This document shows positions 9,352 to 17,443 of a DNA stretch of 64,000 nucleotides, piece after piece. Position 1 is the stretch's first letter, and every line of letters starts with the position of its first letter. The DNA is from Bacteroidota bacterium (GTDB lineage: Bacteria > Bacteroidota > Bacteroidia > Bacteroidales > VadinHA17): positions 1 to 64,000 of the forward strand of contig JAKPOU010000066.1 of NCBI GenBank assembly GCA_029547705.1, written 5' to 3'. The notes under the pieces are model-generated. The model saw nothing but the letters and a program-made list of their open reading frames with translations, made no database searches and had not been told where the DNA came from. The translations under genes and the position numbers were made by a program.

Positions 9352-11466
9352 TCAGTACCCTGACCGGCCCTCCATGCGATTCACAATAATATCGAACTTT
9401 TCCGTCAGATCAGTGTCCGTCTCTGCCAGCTTCCTCCATTCGTCAGTACCATATACTCCGGCCAGGGTATAATCAAAGGGCGTGAATTTTATTCTCCGGG
9501 CGACAGTAAGCTTTCTGAACCTGAAATCAAATTTTGCCGGATCCATAAACAGGGGATCTGCAATCAGGGAATGAACATCCTTTCCTTCCGATTTCCATTC
9601 CCTAAACGTCATGCCGGCAAAATAAATGTCCTTTGTCCTGATGTCCCAGTAACAGTTATAGTCAGACAGAAGACTGAACCTGTGCCAGTTGCTGCTCAGC
9701 AGGCTTCCCCTGTCAAAATAAACGATATTGTTTGTAAAGGACAGTGACCTGTGGTCCTCGATCCTGGTAGCCTGCAGCTGGGATCTTATATTCAGGGCAA
9801 AGATGTTGTTCCGTATAACATTCTCCCTGCCGTAATGCTGATGGAAGCCCGAGCTTTTGCAGGCATATACAAGGTTGTTCTCCATTGTTATGCCGTATGA
9901 ACCTTCATCAGTGTACAATCCCCAGCCGCCGTAATCAAATGAATAAACGTGGTGAATCAGGTTATCCGACACACATGTTCCCTCGGAAGCACCCAGGGTA
10001 TATACCCCGCCCATATCGCAAAGCTCTCCCCATCCGAGATGATGTATATGATTGTATCTGATAATATTCCTCTTTGAGGGGCTGTGGGCATATCCCCATA
10101 TCCATCCTGCCGAGATCCCTGAATATCGCAGGTTTGATATTTCATTATGTGTGAGATTGTTATCGCTTGCATGGAATATTATTATCCCGACTGCACACGG
10201 GAACACATGTCCCGCATCAGTAATTATATTGTTATCAATGGTGATATTGTTTGTAATTTCAGAGGGATCCTCCCTCAGAATTGTTTCACCGATTTTAATG
10301 CCTCCTGCGCCAAGATCGTGAATATAACAATGATTAACAGTGCAACCGGCACATCCCCTGCGAAACCAGAAAGCATAGGTGCCGGTATGGGCAACCTCAC
10401 AGTCTATAAAGGAAATATTCCTTGCATAATCGAGCCTTATTGCAGCATCAATCGCTGCAGCTGCCTGAGAGGGTTCATTTCCGGTACGGGGTGTCCGGTA
10501 GCCGCTCACCCGGAATGAGATGTTCTCAAACCTGACATTGCTGACAGGCCGTTCTGACGAAGCTCCCCTGACAATCAGGAATTCCTCCGTGAGCGGTGCA
10601 TATGCTTCAGTTGTCTCAATGCTTTCATCCGGCAGGGGAACATAGTAGAGGTAACCGGATTTTTCAAGGTACCATTCACCGGGAGAATCCAGGGCGGCTT
10701 TGTAGTTCTCCACCCTGTATCTGGTTTTGCTGTCAAGGGAATTCCAGGGCTTCATGCCTTCCCCTGAAATATATATCGCTGATTCACTGCTGCTGTAGTG
10801 CTCTGCTCTCTTTCTTGTATTGTCCCATTTATGGTAAAAAGTCACAATGGCATCCCGGAAGTCCTGATCCGTAAAGGATTCAAAGCACTCTGCCCCCTCG
10901 CTGCCGAGTTGAATTTTCTGTACGGCATATTCAGGATAACGGCCCTCCCCTTTTTCAAAAACCGTTTCTTCAACATCCCTGACTGTGTAGAATCCTTCAT
11001 TCGGAGTACGGGCCCTGACAGCCCTTCTTCCGTTAACATATAACTGTTCAAAGTATAAATCCTGCCATGCCACCCGGGGAATAAAGACCCTCCACAACCT
11101 GTCATTGATTTTCTCAAATCTGCCTGTCTTCATCCCAGCCATGAATACCGGCCTTGCTCCGGCATCTGCCTTTATCACCAGTGGTTTGTCAGCTGTCCCG
11201 CCATGCTCTTCTGTCAGCACGATGGGTTCCGTCAGGAAATAATTGCCGTCAAGAACAATTATCCGGGGATTGTCTTCATTCAAACCATCCTTCTTGAGGA
11301 CTTTCATCCTTTCCAGTGCAGCATTCAGGCTTGACAGGGGATTTTCAAGAGTCCCGGAACCGGAATCATTTCCGTCAGGGGAAATATAAATTATCTGTCC
11401 CGAAGTATGCTGAAGACAATTTAACAATATTATGACTGCCAGAAATAAAGCCGCCTTATTTTTCAT
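9352..11466 (-). CDS. Secreted right-handed beta-helix protein, GH141-like
   Basis: A 704-residue exported protein with an N-terminal signal peptide (about 1-23). Next comes IYISPDGNDSGSGT, a typical opening of Bacteroidota beta-helix enzymes, then an LYVNGRRAVRARTPN-like stretch (near 145), then many short parallel beta-helix coils in which Asn-rich turns such as NNITIDNNIIT recur (about 300-600). The combination of the opening motif, the NGRRAxRAR element and the length resembles GH141, a family that includes an alpha-L-fucosidase for rhamnogalacturonan II. I cannot identify catalytic residues by eye, so GH141 membership is a proposal and 'parallel beta-helix protein' is the safe call. It is in the same minus-strand run as the rhamnosidase, 94 bp upstream of it. 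Confidence 0.75.
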   Translation of the reverse strand: MKNKAALFLAVIILLNCLQHTSGQIIYISPDGNDSGSGTLENPLSSLNAALERMKVLKKDGLNEDNPRIIVLDGNYFLTEPIVLTEEHGGTADKPLVIKADAGARPVFMAGMKTGRFEKINDRLWRVFIPRVAWQDLYFEQLYVNGRRAVRARTPNEGFYTVRDVEETVFEKGEGRYPEYAVQKIQLGSEGAECFESFTDQDFRDAIVTFYHKWDNTRKRAEHYSSSESAIYISGEGMKPWNSLDSKTRYRVENYKAALDSPGEWYLEKSGYLYYVPLPDESIETTEAYAPLTEEFLIVRGASSERPVSNVRFENISFRVSGYRTPRTGNEPSQAAAAIDAAIRLDYARNISFIDCEVAHTGTYAFWFRRGCAGCTVNHCYIHDLGAGGIKIGETILREDPSEITNNITIDNNIITDAGHVFPCAVGIIIFHASDNNLTHNEISNLRYSGISAGWIWGYAHSPSKRNIIRYNHIHHLGWGELCDMGGVYTLGASEGTCVSDNLIHHVYSFDYGGWGLYTDEGSYGITMENNLVYACKSSGFHQHYGRENVIRNNIFALNIRSQLQATRIEDHRSLSFTNNIVYFDRGSLLSSNWHRFSLLSDYNCYWDIRTKDIYFAGMTFREWKSEGKDVHSLIADPLFMDPAKFDFRFRKLTVARRIKFTPFDYTLAGVYGTDEWRKLAETDTDLTEKFDIIVNRMEGRSGY

Positions 11467-11535
11467 TTCATATGTATTTTAATCCCACAAACTATCTGAA
11501 CTATCTGAACTATTTTAACTATCTGAAAAACAGAT

Positions 11536-12447
11536 TTATACAATTGTGTCAAGATATCTCTTGCACAGGTCGAGGGAATATTTTCTTGCTTCCAGGGTGC
11601 CTTCATAGGATTTATCTTCAACCTCCACACACACCGGTCCGTCATATCTGATATCATTCAGTGCCGAAAAGAATTTTCTCCAGTCAATATCTCCCAGTCC
11701 TGGCAGCTTGGGGGTATGAAATTCCAGGGGATAAGCCATTATGCCTACCTCATTCAGTTTTTCGGGATAAATTCTTGCATCCTTAAGATGAATATGGAAC
11801 AACTTGTCTCTGAACTCATAAAGCGGTTTTATATAATCCATCTGCTGCCACAGTAAATGTGAAGGGTCGTAATTCAGACCGAAATAATCACTCTCTATCT
11901 CTTCAAACATCCTGCGCCAGATAACCGGAGTAGTGGCGAGATTGTTCCCTCCGGGCCATTCATCCCTCGTAAAAATCATCGGACAGTTCTCTATTCCGAC
12001 CTTAACACCCCTGTCTGTTGCAAATCTGATTATATCGGGCCAGATCAGCCTGAATGATTCAAAGTTCTCTTCAACAGTCCTGTTCTTGTCCCTTCCGATG
12101 AAAGTGTTGATGCGGTTTATTCCCAGTTTCGAGGAAGCCTCAATCAGCTTCCTGATATGCTGAATGTAAAAAGACCCCTTTTCCCTGTCCGGATCAAGCG
12201 GATTCGGATAGTAACCCAGTGCAGATATCGTGATATTTTTCTGTCTGACATACTGACTGATGTGCTCCTTTTTCCTATCATCGAGCGTATCCACATCAAT
12301 ATGAGTCACTCCCGCATATCTTCTTTCAGCTTTTCCGACGGGCCAGCAGCATATCTCAACACATTCATATTTCAGTAACGCTGCATAATCAATGAGTTCC
12401 TCGAAACCCAGTTCGGGAAGAATTGCACTTACAAATCCCAGTTTCAT
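11536..12447 (-). CDS. Cytosolic sugar phosphate isomerase/epimerase (xylose isomerase-like TIM barrel)
   Basis: A 303-residue AP_endonuc_2-type TIM barrel with no signal peptide, so cytoplasmic. Metal-ligand elements typical of the fold are visible: VGIENCP (Glu, about 150), NYDPSHLLW (Asp and His, about 197-205), HIHLKDAR (His, about 224-230) and VCVEVEDKSYEG (Glu, about 275). Such enzymes isomerise, epimerise, dehydrate or decarboxylate keto-sugars and keto-acids; the exact reaction cannot be read here. It lies upstream of the beta-helix gene on the same strand. Unlike the two other TIM barrels in this window it has no Tat signal, so it would act after uptake. Confidence 0.85.
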   Translation of the reverse strand: MKLGFVSAILPELGFEELIDYAALLKYECVEICCWPVGKAERRYAGVTHIDVDTLDDRKKEHISQYVRQKNITISALGYYPNPLDPDREKGSFYIQHIRKLIEASSKLGINRINTFIGRDKNRTVEENFESFRLIWPDIIRFATDRGVKVGIENCPMIFTRDEWPGGNNLATTPVIWRRMFEEIESDYFGLNYDPSHLLWQQMDYIKPLYEFRDKLFHIHLKDARIYPEKLNEVGIMAYPLEFHTPKLPGLGDIDWRKFFSALNDIRYDGPVCVEVEDKSYEGTLEARKYSLDLCKRYLDTIV

Positions 12448-12452
12448 GACAA

Positions 12453-12458
12453 CCTCCT
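12453..12458 (-). promoter_or_regulatory. Strong Shine-Dalgarno sequence
   Basis: AGGAGG on the minus strand lies five bases before the ATG of the cytosolic TIM-barrel gene. A full consensus ribosome binding site is unusual in this window, where most starts lack one. It supports the start at 12447. Confidence 0.6.
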
Positions 12459-12589
12459 TTTTCTGTTAAATATATGCATAATTATAAGAAATCAGGCCCG
12501 GTTCTGTTTTCTTCTCCAGCCAGTAAATCAGTAAAACTGACAGGCAAAACGCATAAGTATTTATAATTGAAACATTTTAAATAAATTTC

Positions 12590-12694
12590 GTGAAAATCTT
12601 AAAAACACTGATAATTTTGGCTTTTTTTGCGTTATTGTTTTCACACCGGGACCGTGAACGATTCAGCGCCGGCATGATGCCCGGCTGTGAATGA
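12590..12694 (+). CDS. Possible short secreted peptide or decayed gene start (GTG-initiated)
   Basis: The frame begins at GTG 12590 and reads KILKTLIILAFFALLFSH followed by a charged, unremarkable tail, then TGA at 12692. The lysine-plus-hydrophobic start has the shape of a signal peptide or a single membrane helix, but the remaining 15 residues contain nothing recognisable. It may be the 5' remnant of a lost exported-protein gene. The GTG start and the short length make this weak. Confidence 0.2.
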   Translation: MKILKTLIILAFFALLFSHRDRERFSAGMMPGCE

Positions 12695-12744
12695 TCCGCG
12701 GTACCGCCGCTGCAGAAATGAATGAACCAAACTATTTTCACCGA

Positions 12745-12783
12745 CATATTGAAACATATTGAAAATATTGAAACATGTTGAAA
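12745..12783 (+). repeat. Four tandem 9-10 bp units overlapping a start codon
   Basis: CATATTGAAA occurs at 12745-12754 and 12755-12764, then a 9-bp ATATTGAAA variant at 12765-12773, then CATGTTGAAA at 12774-12783. The ATG of the 6PGDH-like gene lies inside the last unit, so the start codon differs from the other copies by one base (ATA to ATG). Copy-number change here would alter the leader spacing. Confidence 0.6.
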
Positions 12784-13620
12784 ATAACATTAACAGGAGC
12801 CGGAGGCAAAATGGGATTACGGCTTACCCGTAACCTGATGAGATCCAAATACAAAATCTCCTATCTGGAAGTAAACAGTGTCGGAATCCATAAACTGAAG
12901 GAAATGGGTATCACGGTGTGCCGTCAGGAACAATGTCTGCCCGAGGCTGACATTGTTATACTTGCCGTGCCTGACACTTCCCTGGAGCGGCTCTCTGAAG
13001 AGATAATCCCGGTGATGAAGACCGGATCAATGATTATACTGCTTGATCCGGCAGCTGCGCTGGCCGGTAAACTATACTACCGTGAGGATATTTCCTATTT
13101 CATTGCTCATCCTGCCCATCCCTCAGTATTCAACTGGGAGCCTGAAAGGGATGCCATGAATGATCATTTTGGCGGAGTGGCGGCAAAGCAGTCCATTGTA
13201 TGTACACTGGTCAGGGGAAGCGAAAAGGATTTCAAAAGAGGGGAAGAACTAGCGCGGGTATTCTATGCACCGGTTGAAAGATCGCACAGGCTGAGCCTGG
13301 AACAGATGGGACTCCTTAAACCGGCACTGGTCACAACTCTTGCTTCAGCCTGCATGTTCACGATACGCCAGGGACTTGATGAAGTAATTGATAAGGGTGT
13401 ACCGGCAGAGGCAGCCAGGGATTTCCTCCTGGGCCACCTGCGGATGCAAATGGCGGTACTGTTTGATGAACTTCCCGGAGCGGTCTTTTCAGATTCCACA
13501 AATAAAGCACTTCAGATAGGCCTGGAAGAAATTATCAGTGAAGACTGGCGGGATATCTTTGACTCTGAAAACATAAGGGAACAGATTAAAATCATTACAT
13601 CACCGGCACCCATATACTGA
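12775..13620 (+). CDS. 6-phosphogluconate dehydrogenase-like NAD(P)-binding protein (PGDH_C type)
   Basis: A 281-residue cytoplasmic protein. Residues 1-15 (MLKITLTGAGGKMG) form a Rossmann nucleotide-binding loop, followed by AVPDTSLERL, a standard beta-4 element of beta-hydroxyacid dehydrogenases. The C-terminal half is helical, with a GLLKPAL and LLGHLRMQMA region that fits the PGDH_C-type fold (PF16896) rather than classical 6-phosphogluconate dehydrogenase. The best-known enzyme of this type is D-apionate oxidoisomerase (ApnO). Apiose occurs in rhamnogalacturonan II, alongside rhamnose and fucose, so that role is attractive here but unproven. It is the only plus-strand gene inside the long minus-strand run. 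The start is supported by the Rossmann motif beginning at residue 3. Confidence 0.78.
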   Translation: MLKITLTGAGGKMGLRLTRNLMRSKYKISYLEVNSVGIHKLKEMGITVCRQEQCLPEADIVILAVPDTSLERLSEEIIPVMKTGSMIILLDPAAALAGKLYYREDISYFIAHPAHPSVFNWEPERDAMNDHFGGVAAKQSIVCTLVRGSEKDFKRGEELARVFYAPVERSHRLSLEQMGLLKPALVTTLASACMFTIRQGLDEVIDKGVPAEAARDFLLGHLRMQMAVLFDELPGAVFSDSTNKALQIGLEEIISEDWRDIFDSENIREQIKIITSPAPIY

Positions 13621-13686
13621 ATACCCTGCGCCGGCTTTCCTCTTCCCCGGAGCTGCGAATATGAATTTACTTACTGAACTTGTTTT

Positions 13687-15084
13687 TCAGCTTTCAGCAA
13701 ACATTGACTCATAGTGAGGTATGGGATCAAAAATTCCTCCTCCTGTACGGTAGTATTCCCTGTCAAGTTCATAAAATCCCTTCCTTATTCCAATCCAGGG
13801 TGCGTCACTGCGCGGATGATACTTAAGCATGCTGTCCCAGTTCAGATAGTTCTGATGACCATTGCTTTCCATAAGTCCGACACTGCCCATGCCGGGAAAT
13901 GGAGACAGCCTGGCCGCCACATTCCTGTTCCATTCCACAAGCACAGGATTTACAGTTAAATCAGCACAAAAACAGGGGATATTCCTTTCATATGCTGCCT
14001 GCGCAATTTTCATGGTCATACTGAGCGTCTTGGCAATAGCCTTCAATGCAATGGCACCATAGCCCATCTCAATCCTCCTTATGGCATCTTCAGCAGTGTG
14101 TGCACTCTCATCCGCAGCAAGCCTTACGGGAATATCCCTGACATCAGTTTCCATCTCTTCGGGAAAAGGTTCCTCAATAATGACTATCTGGTCAAAGGCC
14201 CCGATGTGTTTCGCATGCTCCAGGAACATCATCAGTGTTTCCCTCTTCTCATAACGCCCGTTGGCATCGAAATAATAAGGCAGTCTGCCATTCTCTGTCC
14301 AGGGGGTCTCTACATTTCCAATGGCTTTGTGGATGGCGCTAAGCCTCTCCTTGTCTTTTTCCAGCATTTCTTCCTGGGTCCCCGGCTGTCCGATCTTGAT
14401 CTTCATGACGAAATATCCTTCTTCAGCCGTTGCTTTTATTTCTTCAACCGGCACGGTATAAGCCATCAGGGGAATTCCTGCCACCCTGTCGTGCCTGAAG
14501 GAAAAAGCCGGTTTGCAGGCCTCCGGTATCAGCCCGTCGAAAGTTGTGATTTTATTTTCCCCGGCATATAGCAGCCACAGGGCATTGTCAAGCCCTACAA
14601 GCGAATTCAGCACGAATGTTTTCCTCAGCCGGGGGTTGGCAGTAATCCCGCATCCGTAGGAATACAGCTCAGGCAGTATTTCATCAAGGAGAACGTACGG
14701 AAGGGTAAATGACTGACCATTGACCATCTGCAGGGCTCTTTCCGTTATTGCATACATCAGCGCATTCCCGCCTGCCTCCGAATGCGATGCAAACACTGAT
14801 TCATCCGACCACAGGATGCTTTGTGTGCAAAGCCCTGTTGTCCGGACACCCGAACTGCTCTCAAGACGGGATACTGTCTGCCATAATTCCGTCAGATAGC
14901 CGCCCTTAAAGCCGAATGGACGGATTAATGGTTCTCTCTCAAAATTAGAATCCACTCCTGAAATGCTTATCCTTTTCTCCGGGGCAGGGGAACAGGAAGC
15001 CATCACCATTTCCAGGGGTGCTGCAGTTGCGGCAGCACCTGCAGCCATGAGGCTTTTTTTTATAAATTCCCTCCGGTCAGTCAT
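13687..15084 (-). CDS. Tat-exported enolase-superfamily lipoprotein (muconate lactonizing/epimerase-like)
   Basis: A 465-residue protein with the complete active site of the enolase superfamily: K228-x-K230 in VMKIKIG, metal ligands D273 (FDANG), E304/E305 (IIEEPFP) and D325/E326 (AADESAH), and K348 (ALKAI). A lysine pair plus an opposite lysine fits the muconate-lactonizing/dipeptide-epimerase subgroup. The N-terminus carries a twin-arginine signal (DRREFIKK) and a lipobox-like MASC (Cys31), so it should be exported folded and lipid-anchored. Export is odd for a superfamily that is mainly cytoplasmic. A role as sugar-acid or keto-sugar dehydratase, epimerase or cycloisomerase in the periplasm is inferred. 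Its start is 6 bp from the stop of the Tat TIM-barrel gene upstream, so the two are coupled in one operon. Confidence 0.88.
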   Translation of the reverse strand: MTDRREFIKKSLMAAGAAATAAPLEMVMASCSPAPEKRISISGVDSNFEREPLIRPFGFKGGYLTELWQTVSRLESSSGVRTTGLCTQSILWSDESVFASHSEAGGNALMYAITERALQMVNGQSFTLPYVLLDEILPELYSYGCGITANPRLRKTFVLNSLVGLDNALWLLYAGENKITTFDGLIPEACKPAFSFRHDRVAGIPLMAYTVPVEEIKATAEEGYFVMKIKIGQPGTQEEMLEKDKERLSAIHKAIGNVETPWTENGRLPYYFDANGRYEKRETLMMFLEHAKHIGAFDQIVIIEEPFPEEMETDVRDIPVRLAADESAHTAEDAIRRIEMGYGAIALKAIAKTLSMTMKIAQAAYERNIPCFCADLTVNPVLVEWNRNVAARLSPFPGMGSVGLMESNGHQNYLNWDSMLKYHPRSDAPWIGIRKGFYELDREYYRTGGGIFDPIPHYESMFAES

Positions 15085-15090
15085 AAGATT

Positions 15091-16044
15091 TTAAACCAAA
15101 TTATATTTAGAAAGATACCCGTTCAGAAAATCCATATCCTTTTTTAGCTTTTTCACGATGATATCCTGTTTCCTGATCAGTGAATAACCTTCTTCGGCTT
15201 TGCTGAACCAGGGGTATTCAACATGAAGGGTAACCGGTGCCGATACATTGAAATCCCTCAATGTTCCGAAGAAAAGATCCCAGTTCACCATTCCCTCGCC
15301 GAGAGGGACGGTAACCGCCATTGGTCTGCCTTTTACGGTCTGCCATGTATAATCTTTTACTGCGAGGGAATTGATCATCGGCAGCAAAAGCTTCAGTCCG
15401 AGTATCCACGAGTTTGTTCCTTCAACCATTGCATGCCTTACATCATACTGACAACCTATAAATTCCGGAGGCAGATCTTTAAGAAGTTCATAGAGATCCC
15501 ATACCGGGCCGCCTATCCAGGTACCGGCATGATTCTGATAGCCGCCCCGGATATTGTATTTCTCATTCAGGCCGGCAATACCCTTCATTGCATATTTATA
15601 CCCCTGCAATGCCTTCATGATATTCACCCCGGGTTCATATTCTGCCCATCCGAGCCGGTAATGGCTTACTCCTGCCATGGAAGCTGTTTTGAGAATCTTT
15701 TCCGTGAACTCCTCATCGGGATAGAGTATCGAAGTAACCATCATATCCAGGACAAGACCGTATTTTTCAGCTTCTTCAGCAAGGCGCGGAAGATCATTCT
15801 CTACCCTCTCCGGAATAACCTTACCCCCGGGCCGTACGGTCAGATCAAATCCTCCTATACCCGACCGTTTCAGGCATTCGCACATAAAACTGAAATCATA
15901 TTCATCAAGGGGTTTTGAAAATAACCTTACCGGAAATCTTTCGGCACTTGAATTCCCCGGGGCCGGCCGGTGTATTTTTGCGAAAGGTATTGCTGCAGCT
16001 GCAGCTGCAATTTTTGTAATGAATTCTCTTCTGTTTTGTTTCAT
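15091..16044 (-). CDS. Tat-exported xylose isomerase-like TIM barrel
   Basis: A 317-residue sugar phosphate isomerase/epimerase-fold protein. It starts with a Tat signal (NRREFITK, followed by AAAAAAIPFAK). Barrel landmarks are GGFDLTVRPGG (about 57-67), GGYQNHAG (about 182-189), GCQYDVRHAM (about 212-221), NSLAVKDYTW (about 240-249) and LHVEYPW (about 288-294), which carry the expected metal-binding Glu, Asp and His candidates. It has no lipobox and is probably soluble in the periplasm. It lies between the enolase-superfamily gene (6 bp) and the Gfo/Idh gene (36 bp), all on one strand. By analogy with 3-keto-glycoside pathways it could be the lyase or hydratase acting on an oxidised sugar. 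Confidence 0.85.
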   Translation of the reverse strand: MKQNRREFITKIAAAAAAIPFAKIHRPAPGNSSAERFPVRLFSKPLDEYDFSFMCECLKRSGIGGFDLTVRPGGKVIPERVENDLPRLAEEAEKYGLVLDMMVTSILYPDEEFTEKILKTASMAGVSHYRLGWAEYEPGVNIMKALQGYKYAMKGIAGLNEKYNIRGGYQNHAGTWIGGPVWDLYELLKDLPPEFIGCQYDVRHAMVEGTNSWILGLKLLLPMINSLAVKDYTWQTVKGRPMAVTVPLGEGMVNWDLFFGTLRDFNVSAPVTLHVEYPWFSKAEEGYSLIRKQDIIVKKLKKDMDFLNGYLSKYNLV

Positions 16045-16080
16045 ATTTTTTCAAATCTAAAAACCAGAACGAAAATAATT

Positions 16081-17436
16081 TCAAAGTGACCAGCCTTCAC
16101 GGTAAGTCGTATGAAGAAACTTATCTGCTTCAGGGAGGTCGGGGAAACAGAATCTTTCCGGATCAAACCTGAGAGATTCCCCGCTCATGATCTCTTTCAG
16201 TTCCTTCCTGAGGGCTATATTGCCAAGCAGCACCGTTTCAGTCAGGGGGCCGGCCCATTCAAAATCGGAACCTGCCGCTGCTCCTCCCTTGCAGGCATTT
16301 ATCCATTCTTCCTCATGTCCCGGAGATGACGGGATATACGGAGCCGGTGGCGTATATGATTCTCTCAGTGAAAGGGGAAGGATCCTGTCATCGAGTATCT
16401 TCCCCCTGTCGCCTATGTAGAGTGTCCCGCCAGATCCCATCTTCATGCCACTCTCCATTTCAGGGATCTGCATGGGTCTCATGCCGCCGTCATACCATGT
16501 CAGGCTCAGGGGAGGCATGTCCTCACGGGCCGGGAATTCATATCTTACAATGGAAGCAAGGGGATAGCTGTCCTCATTCACAATTGTTGAAACCGCCTGG
16601 ATACTAGTGGGATATTTCAGTTTCAGAGCCCTGAAAACCGGATCCAGGGAGTGGCATCCGATATCCCCGAGAGCACCTGTGCCGTAATCCCACCATCCGC
16701 GCCATCTGAACGGGTGATATGCAGGGTGGTAAGGGTGCAACGGGGCAGGTCCGGTAAAGAGATCCCAGTCCAGTTCCCCGGGAACAGGCGGTGTATCTGC
16801 CGGCCTGGGAACCCCCTGCGGCCAGTAAGTTCTGAACAGGCCGTTATTCGGACGGTCTGTCCACACATGAACTTCCCTGACAGGCCCGATAACACCGTCC
16901 CATATCATTTCTCTCAAACGTCGTGGACCGTCTGAAGCCTGACCCTGATTACCCATCTGGGTGGCAACCCTGCATTTCCTTGCGGCCTCAGCAAGTGCCC
17001 TTGCTTCATAAACAGTATGAGTCAGAGGTTTCTGAGTAAAAACATGCTTGCCCCTCTTCATGGCCTCCATACTGATAACGGCATGTGTATGATCGGGAGT
17101 GGCAACAATAACAGCATCAATATCCTTTTGCTTATCAAGCATAACACGGTAATCCCTGTATTGCCGTGCCTTCGGATACTGCCTGAACACTTTTGTGCTT
17201 GCTTCACCCCAGTCAACATCACAAAGAGCAACTATATTATCATTTTTTATGTTGGCAAGATTGCTTTTTCCCATTCCTCCAATGCCAACACAGGCAATGT
17301 TCAGCCTGTCACTGGGCACAGTATGCCCGAATCCTGATACAACATGTCCCGGCAATATTGATATACCGGCAAAGGCTGCGGCAGATTTGGCGATAAACTC
17401 CCTGCGGCCCGGCTTTTCCGTTTTCCTTTTTTCCAT
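16081..17436 (-). CDS. Tat-exported Gfo/Idh/MocA oxidoreductase
   Basis: A 451-residue exported sugar oxidoreductase. The Tat signal is GRREFIAK (10-17), followed by a hydrophobic h-region. The dinucleotide fold starts with ACVGIGGMGKSN (about 49-60). The conserved sugar-site lysine is in TQKPLTHTVYEA, the variant of the EKP motif common in exported Bacteroidota members. The C-terminal domain has WDYGTGALGDIGCHSLDP, with the catalytic-type His. Exported members such as glucose-fructose oxidoreductase carry a tightly bound NAD(P), which explains Tat export of the folded protein. The stop of the DUF1080 gene (17444) is 7 bp from this start, so an operon is likely. The substrate is unknown; oxidation of a glycoside at a ring hydroxyl is inferred. 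Confidence 0.9.
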   Translation of the reverse strand: MEKRKTEKPGRREFIAKSAAAFAGISILPGHVVSGFGHTVPSDRLNIACVGIGGMGKSNLANIKNDNIVALCDVDWGEASTKVFRQYPKARQYRDYRVMLDKQKDIDAVIVATPDHTHAVISMEAMKRGKHVFTQKPLTHTVYEARALAEAARKCRVATQMGNQGQASDGPRRLREMIWDGVIGPVREVHVWTDRPNNGLFRTYWPQGVPRPADTPPVPGELDWDLFTGPAPLHPYHPAYHPFRWRGWWDYGTGALGDIGCHSLDPVFRALKLKYPTSIQAVSTIVNEDSYPLASIVRYEFPAREDMPPLSLTWYDGGMRPMQIPEMESGMKMGSGGTLYIGDRGKILDDRILPLSLRESYTPPAPYIPSSPGHEEEWINACKGGAAAGSDFEWAGPLTETVLLGNIALRKELKEIMSGESLRFDPERFCFPDLPEADKFLHTTYREGWSL

Positions 17437-17443
17437 TTTCAGT

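Larger units (their letters stand above)
12448..12774. other. Intergenic region between divergent genes
   Basis: This 327-bp stretch separates the cytosolic TIM barrel (minus) from the 6PGDH-like gene (plus). It contains the Shine-Dalgarno sequence for the minus gene, a 34-codon GTG-initiated ORF with a signal-like start (12590-12694), and a short ATATTGAAA repeat that runs into the plus-strand start codon. I see no clear promoter. Confidence 0.6.
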
